This document shows positions 54,970-64,000 of a stretch of 64,000 nucleotides of DNA, one piece after another. This DNA comes from Spectribacter hydrogenoxidans. Lineage in GTDB: Bacteria > Pseudomonadota > Gammaproteobacteria > Nevskiales > Salinisphaeraceae. Position 1 is the first letter of the stretch; each line of letters opens with the position of its first letter. The stretch is from the NCBI RefSeq assembly GCF_031846275.1, contig NZ_JAVRIB010000010.1:62001-126000 (forward strand), read 5' to 3'. The position numbers and the translations under genes are program-made. Under the pieces are notes generated by a model. That model saw only the letters and a program-made list of their open reading frames with translations. It was not told the DNA's origin and did not search any database.

Positions 54970-55359
54970 ATGACCACCTCGCCGAGCAACCAGCTGGACA
55001 CCTTCGACAATCCCCAGCCGGAGCGGGATTACACCATCCGCATGCGGATACCGGAATTCACCTGCCTTTGTCCGAAGACCGGCCAGCCGGACTTCGCCAC
55101 GCTGCACCTGGCCTACGTGCCGGACCAGCGCTGCGTGGAGTTGAAGTCGCTGAAGCTGTATATCTGGTCGTTCCGCGACGAGGGCGCGTTCCACGAGGCG
55201 GTGACCAACCGCATCCTGGACGACCTGGTGGCGGCCATGGCGCCGCGTTTCCTGCGCCTGACCGCCGAGTTCTACGTTCGGGGCGGTATCGATACCACCG
55301 TGGTGGCGGAGCACCGCACCGAGGGCTGGGAGCCGCCGGCGCCGGTGAACCTGCCCTGA
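54970..55359 (+). CDS. queF: NADPH-dependent 7-cyano-7-deazaguanine reductase (unimodular QueF)
   Basis: 129 residues. The active-site motif EFTCLCPKTGQPDFATL carries nucleophile Cys34 and Asp41, and LKSLKLYIWSFRDEGAFHE is the QueF signature. It reduces preQ0 to preQ1 in queuosine synthesis. The short length is the YkvM-type (type I) QueF, not the longer E. coli type. Divergent from smc. Confidence 0.95.
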   Translation: MTTSPSNQLDTFDNPQPERDYTIRMRIPEFTCLCPKTGQPDFATLHLAYVPDQRCVELKSLKLYIWSFRDEGAFHEAVTNRILDDLVAAMAPRFLRLTAEFYVRGGIDTTVVAEHRTEGWEPPAPVNLP

Positions 55360-55372
55360 TCAGTCCGATCAG

Positions 55373-55894
55373 CTAGCGAAGCACGATGTTGTTGCCGTCC
55401 ACCTTCACCTGCTGACCGACCGAGAGCGGTGTCGCATCGGCCACATTGATGGTCTGACTGCCGCCGGTCTCCATGTTGACGGTCACGGCGTAGTAGGTAT
55501 CGGTGTCCAGGCGTTTGCCGACCTGGTGGCCAGCCGCTGCGCCGCCGACACCGCCAACCACCTTGGCCAGATCCTTGCCGGAGCCACTGCCGATCTGATT
55601 GCCGACCACGACACCGGCGATAGCGCCAGCCACGGCACCGGCGATAGCACCCTTGCTCTTGTTGCTGCCCTCGGTCTTGCGCTCCTGGATCGAGGTGATG
55701 GTGCCGCAATTGCCGCAGACCGGCGGCTCTTCAGCTTTCTGCGGTGCCGGCTTGGCCGCAGCCTGTTCCTGTGCGGCTGGCGCCGTTTCGGCCGATTCGG
55801 TGTCGGCCTGGTCGCTTTCCGCACCACAGCCGGCCACGCCCAGCGTCAGCGCCAGGGCGAACACCCACGTCATCACGGATTTGCGTTGTGTCAT
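55373..55894 (-). CDS. Glycine-zipper lipoprotein (SlyB-like)
   Basis: 173 residues. Signal peptide and lipobox VAGC (Cys23). An Ala/Glu/Lys/Pro-rich linker, then VCGNCGTITSIQERKT and a glycine zipper (AIAGAVAGAIAGVVVGNQIG, GGVGGAAAG). The C-terminus YYAVTVNMETGGSQTINV may be a small beta domain. Such zippers insert in the outer membrane or its periplasmic face. AAGGAG precedes ATG 55894. Function unknown. Divergent from cysZ. Confidence 0.85.
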   Translation of the reverse strand: MTQRKSVMTWVFALALTLGVAGCGAESDQADTESAETAPAAQEQAAAKPAPQKAEEPPVCGNCGTITSIQERKTEGSNKSKGAIAGAVAGAIAGVVVGNQIGSGSGKDLAKVVGGVGGAAAGHQVGKRLDTDTYYAVTVNMETGGSQTINVADATPLSVGQQVKVDGNNIVLR

Positions 55895-55927
55895 GATTTC
55901 TCCTTTTGACAACTGCCAGTCGGGGTG

Positions 55928-56719
55928 ATGTCCAATACCGCTACACCATACCGGCCGAATACTGAACCAAACCTGAACCGGATCACCGATCTGGCCGTGG
56001 GTCCGGGTTACCTGCTACGGGGTTTCCGCCTGATCACCGAACCCGGCCTGCGCAAGTTCGTGCTCGCCCCTATCGCCATCAATATACTGGTTATCGGGTT
56101 GTTGATGTGGCTGTTCGGCAATCAGCTCGAGGGCTGGCTGGACAGCTGGCTGGCGGGACTGCCGGGCTGGCTGGCCTGGCTGGAGAGCCTGCTGTGGTGG
56201 CTGGCCATGCTGCTGGCGCTGCTGCTGTTCTGCTACGTGTTCACGCTACTGGCCAACCTGATTGCGGGGCCGTTCAACGGCATCCTGTCATCCCGGGTAG
56301 AACGCCACCTCACCGGCCGGGAGCCCGAGTCCGGCCGTAGCTGGCGCGGCGAACTGGTGGATGCCGTCGGCGGCGAACTGCGCCGCTGGCGCTGGTATCT
56401 GGGCCGGGCCGTGCTGCTGTTGCTGCTGACCCTGGTCCTGCTGCCGATTCCGCTGCTGGGTACGGTCGTGCCCGCGCTGTGGTTCGCGTTCGGTGCCTTC
56501 ATGCTGGCCTTCGAGTACCTGGACAACCCGATGGGCAACCGCGGCATGACCTTCGCCGACAAGCTGCGCCGGCTGCGCGAACGCCGCTGGCTCAACCTGG
56601 GGTTCGGCGCCACCGCCACGCTGTTCACGATGGTTCCGCTGGCCAACCTGATCGTCATGCCGGCCGCGGTAGCCGGTGCCACCGCCCTGTGGCTGGATCA
56701 CATGGAGAAATCCCGATGA
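55928..56719 (+). CDS. cysZ: Sulfate transporter CysZ family protein
   Basis: 263 residues from ATG 55928; an adjacent GTG would add one residue. Four to six hydrophobic segments (FVLAPIAINILVIGLLMWLF, MLLALLLFCYVFTLL, LLLLLTLVLLPIPLLG, LFTMVPLANLIVMPAAVAG). The segments AGPFNGILSSRVE and FAFGAFMLAFEYLDNP are typical of CysZ, a sulfate channel in E. coli. It overlaps the M3 peptidase gene by 4 bases. Confidence 0.88.
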   Translation: MSNTATPYRPNTEPNLNRITDLAVGPGYLLRGFRLITEPGLRKFVLAPIAINILVIGLLMWLFGNQLEGWLDSWLAGLPGWLAWLESLLWWLAMLLALLLFCYVFTLLANLIAGPFNGILSSRVERHLTGREPESGRSWRGELVDAVGGELRRWRWYLGRAVLLLLLTLVLLPIPLLGTVVPALWFAFGAFMLAFEYLDNPMGNRGMTFADKLRRLRERRWLNLGFGATATLFTMVPLANLIVMPAAVAGATALWLDHMEKSR

Positions 56720-58704
56720 ACCGACGCTTCCTGCTGCCCTGCCTGCTGCTGGTGCTTGCCGGCGGCCCTGCCTCGGCACGCACCACCATCGAGATATTCG
56801 ACACGGCCGAGGCCGTGAACCGGGCCTGCGACGCCGGTCTCGCGGCCGCCCGTGAGGCGGCCGAAGACATCCGCCAGGTACCGATCGACCAGGCCGGTGT
56901 CGACAACGTGCTGGCCGCGTGGGACGACCTGTACATGGCGATGTCGGACCGCATCGGCCCGGCCTACCTGCAGGCCTACGTTCACCCGGACCAGGCCGTG
57001 CGGGATGCCGGACAGGACTGCATCAACCGCACCACGAGGCTGGAGACCGACCTTTACCAGAACCCGGCGCTGTTCCAGCGCGTGCAGGCAGTGGTGCCCG
57101 ATGACGCCGCGGACAAAGCCCTGCAGACCCATCTGCTGGCCGAATTCGAGGACAGCGGCGTGGCTCTGCCCGACGAGCGTCGCCAGCGCGCCAAGACGCT
57201 GTTGCAGCGCATCGAGGAACTGGGCCAGCAGTTCCAGCAGAACCTGCGTGAGAACGATACGGTGCTGACCTTCGGCCCGGATGAACAGCGCGGCCTGCCG
57301 GACGCCTTCATCGAGCGCGTGCCCGGCGACGACGAAGGCAATCTGCGGCTGCAGATGCAGTATCCGCACTACTTCCCGTTCATGGAAAACGCGGCGGATG
57401 CCGATGCCCGCGAGCGCTTCTACCGGGCATTCAACAACCGTGGCGGCGACGCCAATCTCGACATCCTCGACCAGCTGGAATCACTGCGCCGGGAGCTGGC
57501 CGGCCTTTACGGCTTCGACAGCTACGCGGCATTCGCCACCCGCCGGCGCATGGTCGGTGACCCCAGCACCGTGCATGCCTTTCTCGACCGCGTGGCCGAC
57601 ACGCTGGCGCCGCTGCAGACCGCCGAGCTGGCGCAACTGACCCGGTTGAAGGCCGAGCACACGGGCCGCGACGAAGTCACGCTCGCGCCGTGGGACAAGA
57701 GCTTCTACCTCACCCGCCTGCGCGAGTCCCGCTACGACATCGACGCCGAGGCGATGCGGCGCCATTTTCCCATGCCGGCGATGACCGACTGGGTGCTGCA
57801 CGTGGCCGAAAAGCTCTACGGCCTACGCTTCGTGTCCGCCGAGGTGCCGGTGTGGCACGAGGACGTGCGCTATTACCACGTGCACGACCGAAACAGCGAT
57901 ATCCGGCTGGGGGGGTTGTATCTCGACCTGCACCCCCGCGACGGCAAGTACGGCCATGCCGCGGCCTTCGGCGTGCACGGTGCCTCCACCCGGGCCGGCC
58001 GCAAGCCGACTTCCGTACTGGTGACCAATTTCACCCGCAGTGGTCTCACACCCGACGAACTGGAAACCTATCTACACGAGATCGGGCACGCCCTCCACGG
58101 GGTGCTGTCAACCACCCGCTACGCCATGCTTAGCGGCACCGAGGTGGAACTGGATTTCGTCGAGGCACCATCCCAGATGTTCCAGGCCTGGAGTTACCGG
58201 CTGGAATCGCTGCAAACCATCCCGAGGGTGTGTCCCGACTGCCCGCCGGTGGACGCCGATCTGGTGGAACGCATGGAAGAATCGCGTCGCGCGGGGCAGG
58301 CATTGTTCTATGGCCGCCAGTGGCTATACGCCCAGTACGACATGCAGCTGGCCGGGCCAGCGCCGGTCGACCCCATGACGCGGTGGAGGAAGCTGGAATC
58401 GGCAACCCCGCTGGGCCATGTCGAAGGCACGCGCTTCCCCGCCACGTTCGGGCATATCGCCGGCGGCTATGCGGCCGGCTACTACGGCTACATGTGGGCG
58501 GAAGCGCTGGGGCTGGACATGCTCAGCGCTTTCGACGACGGATTGATGGATCCCGAAGTCGGTCAGCGATTCCGCCGCACCGTGCTGGCACGGGGCGGCG
58601 AACGTCCGGCCAGCGAACTGGTGCGGGATTTCCTAGGCCGCGACACTCGGCCAGATGCCTTCTTCGAGAAGCTGCGCAACGCCCCGGTCAAACCGGCGCC
58701 GTAG
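56716..58704 (+). CDS. M3 family zinc oligopeptidase with signal peptide
   Basis: 662 residues. Zinc motif HEIGHALHG with His454, and the third ligand Glu in VELDFVEAPSQM. The signal sequence MNRRFLLPCLLLVLAGGPASA suggests a periplasmic enzyme, which differs from cytoplasmic OpdA and Dcp. The N-terminal helical domain is present. Start overlaps cysZ in ATGA. It could resemble Dcp or thimet-type oligopeptidases; the exact substrate is unknown. Confidence 0.93.
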   Translation: MNRRFLLPCLLLVLAGGPASARTTIEIFDTAEAVNRACDAGLAAAREAAEDIRQVPIDQAGVDNVLAAWDDLYMAMSDRIGPAYLQAYVHPDQAVRDAGQDCINRTTRLETDLYQNPALFQRVQAVVPDDAADKALQTHLLAEFEDSGVALPDERRQRAKTLLQRIEELGQQFQQNLRENDTVLTFGPDEQRGLPDAFIERVPGDDEGNLRLQMQYPHYFPFMENAADADARERFYRAFNNRGGDANLDILDQLESLRRELAGLYGFDSYAAFATRRRMVGDPSTVHAFLDRVADTLAPLQTAELAQLTRLKAEHTGRDEVTLAPWDKSFYLTRLRESRYDIDAEAMRRHFPMPAMTDWVLHVAEKLYGLRFVSAEVPVWHEDVRYYHVHDRNSDIRLGGLYLDLHPRDGKYGHAAAFGVHGASTRAGRKPTSVLVTNFTRSGLTPDELETYLHEIGHALHGVLSTTRYAMLSGTEVELDFVEAPSQMFQAWSYRLESLQTIPRVCPDCPPVDADLVERMEESRRAGQALFYGRQWLYAQYDMQLAGPAPVDPMTRWRKLESATPLGHVEGTRFPATFGHIAGGYAAGYYGYMWAEALGLDMLSAFDDGLMDPEVGQRFRRTVLARGGERPASELVRDFLGRDTRPDAFFEKLRNAPVKPAP

Positions 58705-58708
58705 ACCC

Positions 58709-59509
58709 TCATCGCAGCAACGGCGCCAGATCACCAAACCGCAAGTGGCCAGCCGGCAGATCGGCGCCGCGCTGGCGCACGAACGGCTGATCCGGCTCGC
58801 CGAGGTGGTCGACCACCAGCGATGCCAGCGCGAAGTCCTGCTCGGCGGTGTCGTCGTTATAGGCCACCACGCAGGCAATGCCGGCGGCCCGGGCCGCCGC
58901 CAGGCCGGAGCCGGCATCCTCCACGGCCAGGCACTCGCCGGCGGTGAGCTGCAGCTTTTCCAGCGCCAGTGAATAGAGGTCCGGGGCCGGCTTCTTGTCG
59001 GTCACCTCGTCACCGCAGGCGGTGACCGCAATCGCCTGCTGCAGGTCGGCGGGCAGCAGGTGGCGGCACATCAGATCAAGGCTGGGGCGGCTGGCGTTGG
59101 TGACCAGCGCCAGCCGGCATCCCTGCCCCGCCGCCTCACGCATCAGCCGCGCCACCCCCGGCCGCAGCGGCACAGCCCCGGCGGCCAGACGGTGTTCGAA
59201 ATGCCGGGTCTTGCTGCGGTGAATGGCGTCCACCCAGGCGGCCGGATCCCGGGCTGCCGCCTCGGCCTGACCGTTCAGGGGCGGCCGGTCGCGCTCCAGG
59301 TAATAGTGCAGTCGCTCCCGGCCGCCGGCCACTACCAGCAGTGACCGGTAGAGCTCGGCCGACCAGTGCCAAGCCAGGCCGAATTCGGCGAATGCATCAT
59401 TGTAGGCGGGGCGGTGCCCCACCCCTTCGGTGTCCGCCAGGGTGCCGTCGACATCGAACAGCAGCGCCGACGGCAGTGGCCGCCCGCGGGATCCTAAAAC
59501 CGTGTCCAT
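58709..59509 (-). CDS. cbbY: CbbY-like HAD phosphatase
   Basis: 266 residues. DVDGT with Asp19 and Asp21, followed by the CbbY-like series AFAEFGLAWHW, LYRSLLVVAGGRERLHYY and KTRHFEHRLAAGAVPLRPGVARL, then KKPAPDLYSLALEKLQL and AVEDAGSGLAAARAAGI. CbbY hydrolyses xylulose 1,5-bisphosphate, a Rubisco inhibitor. No cbb genes lie near it. ATG 59509 is chosen over GTG 59527. Convergent with the M3 peptidase and divergent from dksA. Confidence 0.85.
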   Translation of the reverse strand: MDTVLGSRGRPLPSALLFDVDGTLADTEGVGHRPAYNDAFAEFGLAWHWSAELYRSLLVVAGGRERLHYYLERDRPPLNGQAEAAARDPAAWVDAIHRSKTRHFEHRLAAGAVPLRPGVARLMREAAGQGCRLALVTNASRPSLDLMCRHLLPADLQQAIAVTACGDEVTDKKPAPDLYSLALEKLQLTAGECLAVEDAGSGLAAARAAGIACVVAYNDDTAEQDFALASLVVDHLGEPDQPFVRQRGADLPAGHLRFGDLAPLLR

Positions 59510-59562
59510 GGCGGGAAACTCTGCCACGCAAACGCCCCGGTGTCAGCGCCGGCATCGGGCAA

Positions 59563-59591
59563 TTGCCGGCCCGGGACGATTCTGATATACG
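59563..59591 (+). promoter_or_regulatory. Promoter of dksA
   Basis: TTGCCG at 59563-59568, 17-base spacer, TATACG at 59586-59591. It gives a leader of about 30 bases. Confidence 0.6.
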
Positions 59592-59626
59592 TACGCGTCG
59601 TTTTTCCAGGGCATTGCTCAATCATC

Positions 59627-60076
59627 ATGGCTGCCAAGCAAAACGCCACCGCCGGTGCCGACGCGCTCGAGACATTCAAGCCGTACAAGCCCAAGCGCGG
59701 CGAGGAGTACATGAACGAGAATCAGCGGGCGCATTTCCGCGAGATTCTCATGGGCTGGAAGCGTGAGCTCATGGAGGAAGTCGACCGCACCATGCATCAC
59801 ATGAAGGATGAGGCGGCCAACTTCCCGGACCCTAGCGACCGCGCCACCCAGGAGTCCGAATTCAGTCTGGAACTGCGTACCCGCGACCGGGAACGCAAGC
59901 TGATCCGCAAGATCGACGAGGCCATCAGCCGGGTGGACCAGGACGACTACGGGTTCTGTGACACCTGCGGCACGGAGATCGGCATCCAGCGCCTGGAAGC
60001 CAGGCCCACCGCCACTCTTTGCGTGGACTGCAAGAGCCTGGCGGAAATCCGCGAACGCCAGATCGGCCGCGGTTGA
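59627..60076 (+). CDS. dksA: RNA polymerase-binding transcription factor DksA
   Basis: 149 residues. The coiled-coil tip NFPDPSDRATQE has Asp68 and Asp71, equal to the two key Asp of E. coli DksA. The zinc finger has Cys111, Cys114, Cys132 and Cys135. It acts with ppGpp in the stringent response by binding the RNA polymerase secondary channel. Own promoter upstream; ATG 59627 chosen. Confidence 0.97.
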   Translation: MAAKQNATAGADALETFKPYKPKRGEEYMNENQRAHFREILMGWKRELMEEVDRTMHHMKDEAANFPDPSDRATQESEFSLELRTRDRERKLIRKIDEAISRVDQDDYGFCDTCGTEIGIQRLEARPTATLCVDCKSLAEIRERQIGRG

Positions 60077-60215
60077 CCGGGGATGTCCGGCAGCCGCCGG
60101 GCACCGTCGTCGGCCCTTTTCGCACCGCACTAGGCGCGGTGTCCGCGTTCTGTCAGAATCATGCAGTGCAGCATGAGAGTCCCACCTGACCAGCACGCGA
60201 GAGCCGGAGCGCCGC

Positions 60216-60713
60216 ATGAGCGACACGCGAGTCATCAAGAAATACCCCAATCGGCGTCTGTACGACACCGAGATCAGCCGCTACATCACGCTCGAGGAAA
60301 TCCGCCAGCTGGTCATCAAGGGTGAGGAATTCCAGGTCATCGACAAGCGCACCGGACGCGAAATCACCCGGACCATCCTGCTGCAGGTGATCAGCGAGCA
60401 GGAGGAAGGCGGGGATCCGATCTTCACCACCAACGTGCTGCGCAACATCATCCGCTTCTACGGCGACACCATGCAGAGCGTGATGAGCAGCTACCTGGAA
60501 CTGTCGCTGGCCTTCTTCAACGAGCAGCAGCACCAGTTCAAGGATCGCCTGCGGCGAATGCTGGGGGCCAACAATCCACTGGCCACCCTGCGCGAACTGT
60601 CGCAGGACCAGTTGCCGATCTGGCGTTCGGTGCGTCGGGAATTCCTGCGCAACCTGTCGCTGGATCGCGGCAAGCGCCAGGCCATGCCCGACAAGGAACG
60701 CGACCGCTCCTGA
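60216..60713 (+). CDS. phaR: Polyhydroxyalkanoate synthesis regulator PhaR
   Basis: 165 residues. VIKKYPNRRLYDTEISRYITL is the PhaR DNA-binding domain, followed by a PHB accumulation domain (FTTNVLRNIIRFYG). PhaR represses phasin genes and detaches on binding PHB granules. No phaC or phaP is nearby. GGAG precedes the ATG. Beside dksA. Confidence 0.93.
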   Translation: MSDTRVIKKYPNRRLYDTEISRYITLEEIRQLVIKGEEFQVIDKRTGREITRTILLQVISEQEEGGDPIFTTNVLRNIIRFYGDTMQSVMSSYLELSLAFFNEQQHQFKDRLRRMLGANNPLATLRELSQDQLPIWRSVRREFLRNLSLDRGKRQAMPDKERDRS

Positions 60714-60886
60714 TCGCGAACTGCTGACGGCAAGCATGGCGGGAAATTCCCGCCCGGCCTACGCGCCTTTCACACGCCAGACATATCCCGGTGCCCACCC
60801 GGATCAGGGTGAACCCCCGTCAGGCCTGCATCGAGGCGGCCTTCGGCGGTGTGACCGGGGCATGGCAAAAATCTTCGACGATGCTA

Positions 60887-60915
60887 TTGACAGCCCGCAA
60901 GGGCGTCCTTATACT
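60887..60915 (+). promoter_or_regulatory. Consensus sigma-70 promoter of the phaR-pnp intergenic transcript
   Basis: TTGACA at 60887-60892, exactly 17 bases, then TATACT at 60910-60915. The -35 matches the consensus fully and the -10 in five of six positions. It is the best promoter seen in the window, and no annotated protein gene follows it on this strand. Confidence 0.88.
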
Positions 60916-60925
60916 GCACTGCAAC

Positions 60926-60988
60926 ATGGCAACGAACAGAACACACAGGCAAAAGAAACCCGACACGAGGTCGGGCCTGAAGTTCTAG
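60926..60988 (+). CDS. Possible 20-residue leaderless peptide inside the small RNA
   Basis: ATG at 60926, 4 bases after the predicted start, reads MATNRTHRQKKPDTRSGLKF, then TAG. Very basic and with no ribosome binding site, so translation would be leaderless. The TAG is at 60986-60988. Coding is uncertain. Confidence 0.25.
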   Translation: MATNRTHRQKKPDTRSGLKF

Positions 60989-61034
60989 TTGTCTCGATCT
61001 CCTCCGAGAGACCGTCAGGTCTCTCTCGCACCTT

Positions 61035-61060
61035 GCCCCCACCCCTGGGGGCTTTTTTTT
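61035..61060 (+). terminator. Rho-independent terminator of the small RNA
   Basis: GCCCCC (61035-61040), loop ACCCCT, GGGGGC (61047-61052), then eight T (61053-61060). Confidence 0.92.
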
Positions 61061-61094
61061 GCCCGCAGATCGTGAGTGCAGCCAATATACCCGC

Positions 61095-61128
61095 CGCAAC
61101 GCGCGACGGCAACCCGCCGCGCGTTGCG
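61095..61128 (-). other. 11-bp perfect hairpin downstream of pnp
   Basis: The stem CGCAACGCGCG (61095-61105) pairs with CGCGCGTTGCG (61118-61128) across a 12-base loop. No T run follows on the minus strand. It could protect or define the pnp 3' end. Confidence 0.6.
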
Positions 61129-61140
61129 AATCGTGATTAA

Positions 61141-61157
61141 CCTGAGGAGCCTGCTCC

Positions 61158-61162
<5 letters not shown>
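61141..61162 (-). other. 9-bp hairpin overlapping the pnp stop codon
   Basis: CCTGAGGAG (61141-61149), loop CCTG, CTCCTCAGG (61154-61162). It includes the pnp TGA (61158-61160). Confidence 0.6.
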
Positions 61163-63272
<2,110 letters not shown>

Positions 63273-63300
63273 GGATAATTCCTTTTATTCGGACAGCACA

Positions 63301-63331
63301 AAGCGCGCCGCCGGTTGCCCGGGGCGCGCTC
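63301..63331 (-). promoter_or_regulatory. Leader hairpin between rpsO and pnp
   Basis: AGCGCGCC pairs with GGCGCGCT with a second short stem inside (CGG/CCG around GCAA). It lies about 30 bases before the pnp start. E. coli pnp carries an RNase III-cleaved leader hairpin here that enables PNPase autoregulation, so a similar role is likely. Confidence 0.6.
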
Positions 63332-63379
63332 ACGAGATTGTCAGGAGTTCGGGACCACGCGGCCCGGGCCGGCATGCGA

Positions 63380-63649
63380 TTAGCGACGCAGGCCCAGTTC
63401 GCCGATCAGGGACTTGTAGCGGCCGGGGTCGCGCCGCTTGAGGTAGTCCAGCAGTTTGCGCCGATGGTTGACCATCTTGAGCAGCCCGCGACGGGAATGA
63501 TGGTCGCCCTTGTGCTGGGCGAAATGATCGGTCAGCTGGCTGATCCGACGCGACAGCAGGGCCACCTGCACTTCCGGGGAGCCGGTATCGGCGGTCCCGC
63601 GGCCGTGCTGGTCGATCACCTGCGACTTTTCTTCACTCGAGAGAGACAT
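63380..63649 (-). CDS. rpsO: 30S ribosomal protein S15
   Basis: 89 residues, standard length. DTGSPEVQVALLSRRISQLT, HKGDHHSRRGLLKMVNHRRKLLDYL and YKSLIGELGLRR are diagnostic. Central-domain 16S rRNA binder. AGGAG upstream of ATG 63649. Cotranscribed or separately promoted from 63822-63851. Confidence 0.98.
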   Translation of the reverse strand: MSLSSEEKSQVIDQHGRGTADTGSPEVQVALLSRRISQLTDHFAQHKGDHHSRRGLLKMVNHRRKLLDYLKRRDPGRYKSLIGELGLRR

Positions 63650-63714
63650 GCAACTACTCCTGACGGAGAGCCGTCCGGCCGGCCGGGCCTGTGATGGTCA
63701 CGACAGGTGGTTCC

Positions 63715-63757
63715 GGCCTTTTCCCAAAGGCGCCGGTCGCGCCCTTGGGAAAAGCCC
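63715..63757 (-). promoter_or_regulatory. Large hairpin in the rpsO 5' leader
   Basis: A 19-bp arm on each side (63715-63733 and 63739-63757), 18 of 19 pairing if one G-U is counted, loop of 5. It lies about 65 bp before the rpsO ATG and has no T run, so it is not a simple terminator. Confidence 0.65.
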
Positions 63758-63821
63758 GTATCCACCGTCCGTGATCACCAGTACCGTCGACCGTCACCTT
63801 ACGGCTCGAAATTCGCGCAGT

Positions 63822-63851
63822 ATTCTAGCGCCTGAAGGGTCTTGATCACAA
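63822..63851 (-). promoter_or_regulatory. Promoter candidate of rpsO
   Basis: Minus strand: TTGTGA (63846-63851), 18-base spacer, TAGAAT (63822-63827). A start near 63815 gives a leader of about 165 bases that contains the large hairpin. Confidence 0.55.
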
Positions 63852-63867
63852 CAAAATTTGCCGGGTC

Positions 63868-64000
63868 TCACGATCCGCGAGCCTGGAACATGCGGCGTGG
63901 CGCAATGCGCCCGTCGTCCATGACCTCACCCACCGCGAGCAGCGTGTTGGCCGCATCGCAGATACGTACCCAGCCGGATGCCGGCGCCTGCGGCACCTGT
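63868..64000 (-). CDS. truB: tRNA pseudouridine(55) synthase TruB, C-terminal end
   Basis: The open frame ends at TGA 63868-63870 and runs off the right edge. The visible 43 residues include GWVRICDAANTLLAVGEVM and DDGRIAPRRMF, the C-terminal TruB pattern. TruB is normally upstream of rpsO, and here it is too. Only the tail is visible, and the 5' part lies outside the window. Confidence 0.85.
   Translation of the reverse strand, partial: QVPQAPASGWVRICDAANTLLAVGEVMDDGRIAPRRMFQARGS

Larger units (their letters stand above)
60922..61060 (+). ncRNA. Candidate small RNA of about 140 nt
   Basis: A transcript from the promoter at 60887-60915 would end at the terminator at 61035-61060, giving about 140 nt. 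It folds in three hairpins: CCCGAC/GTCGGG (60959-60975), GAGAGACC/GGTCTCTC with loop GTCA (61006-61025), and the terminator. An A-rich unpaired stretch (60934-60958) precedes them. It lies in the 444-bp gap between phaR (+) and pnp (-), convergent with pnp. It does not match a family I can name. It contains a 20-codon frame, so a dual-function RNA is possible. Confidence 0.72.

Noticed and set aside
60099..60120. dksA terminator (GGGC/GCCC then TTTT)
   Set aside because: Stem of only 4 bp with a large loop; too weak to list.

Overview
The window is a gene-dense, high-GC stretch of gammaproteobacterial chromosome, made almost entirely of core genes. Two landmarks place it in the Gammaproteobacteria with Pseudomonas-like synteny. 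One is the block mtaD-ubiG-mupP-SDR next to gyrA-serC-(serA)-pheA-hisC-tyrA-aroA-cmk-rpsA-ihfB-lapA-lapB. The other is murJ-ribF-lspA beside type IV pilus genes. Halophilic or sulfur-oxidising Chromatiales (Ectothiorhodospiraceae-like) would fit: cysC stands alone, and PhaR and a CbbY-type phosphatase are present. The taxon is inference only. No rRNA, prophage, integrase, insertion sequence or CRISPR array was seen.

Layout. 1-4.1 kb: the 3' end of pilY1 and pilE, then murJ-ribF-lspA on the minus strand. 4.2-9.5 kb: rpsT, cysC, proB, obgE, rpmA, rplU, then ispB and tRNA-Pro(CGG). The tRNA is followed by two tandem 172-174 bp repeats plus a partial third, each beginning with a copy of the tRNA 3' end. 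9.9-14.6 kb: orn, phhB, rsgA, recR, ybaB, dnaX and the SRP RNA gene. 14.7-16.2 kb: tRNA-Ser(GGA), preceded by a duplicated 149 bp unit that carries the tRNA 5' end, then a mini-BamC-like lipoprotein and dapA. 16.3-23.2 kb: gcvR, bcp, phoH, perM, bepA, lapB, lapA. 23.3-37.3 kb: ihfB, rpsA, the aromatic amino acid and serine genes, gyrA, mtaD. 37.3-44.6 kb: ubiG, mupP-like, a degenerate SDR, rluB-scpB-scpA-trpS, yciO, ispZ-yciI-bolA. 44.6-50.4 kb: a TonB-dependent receptor, a hypothetical gene, a PQQ sugar dehydrogenase and ligA. 50.4-59.5 kb: zipA, smc, queF, a glycine-zipper lipoprotein, cysZ, an M3 peptidase and cbbY. 59.6-64 kb: dksA, phaR, a strong candidate small RNA gene, pnp, rpsO and the 3' end of truB.

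Genes that work together. serC, serA, pheA, hisC, tyrA and aroA cover serine synthesis and the shikimate-to-Phe/Tyr route; many are joined by 1-4 bp overlaps. scpA, scpB and smc make the condensin complex, although smc lies about 10 kb away beside zipA and ligA. lapA and lapB control LPS synthesis. dnaX, ybaB, recR and the SRP RNA gene form a conserved neighbourhood. truB, rpsO and pnp form the usual RNA-metabolism unit.

The least explained features are non-coding. They are the tRNA-Pro 3'-end repeat array (compare the E. coli tyrT/rtT repeats), the mirror-image tRNA-Ser 5'-end repeat, an isolated transcript of about 140 nt with a consensus promoter and a rho-independent terminator between phaR and pnp, and two families of dispersed inverted-repeat elements.
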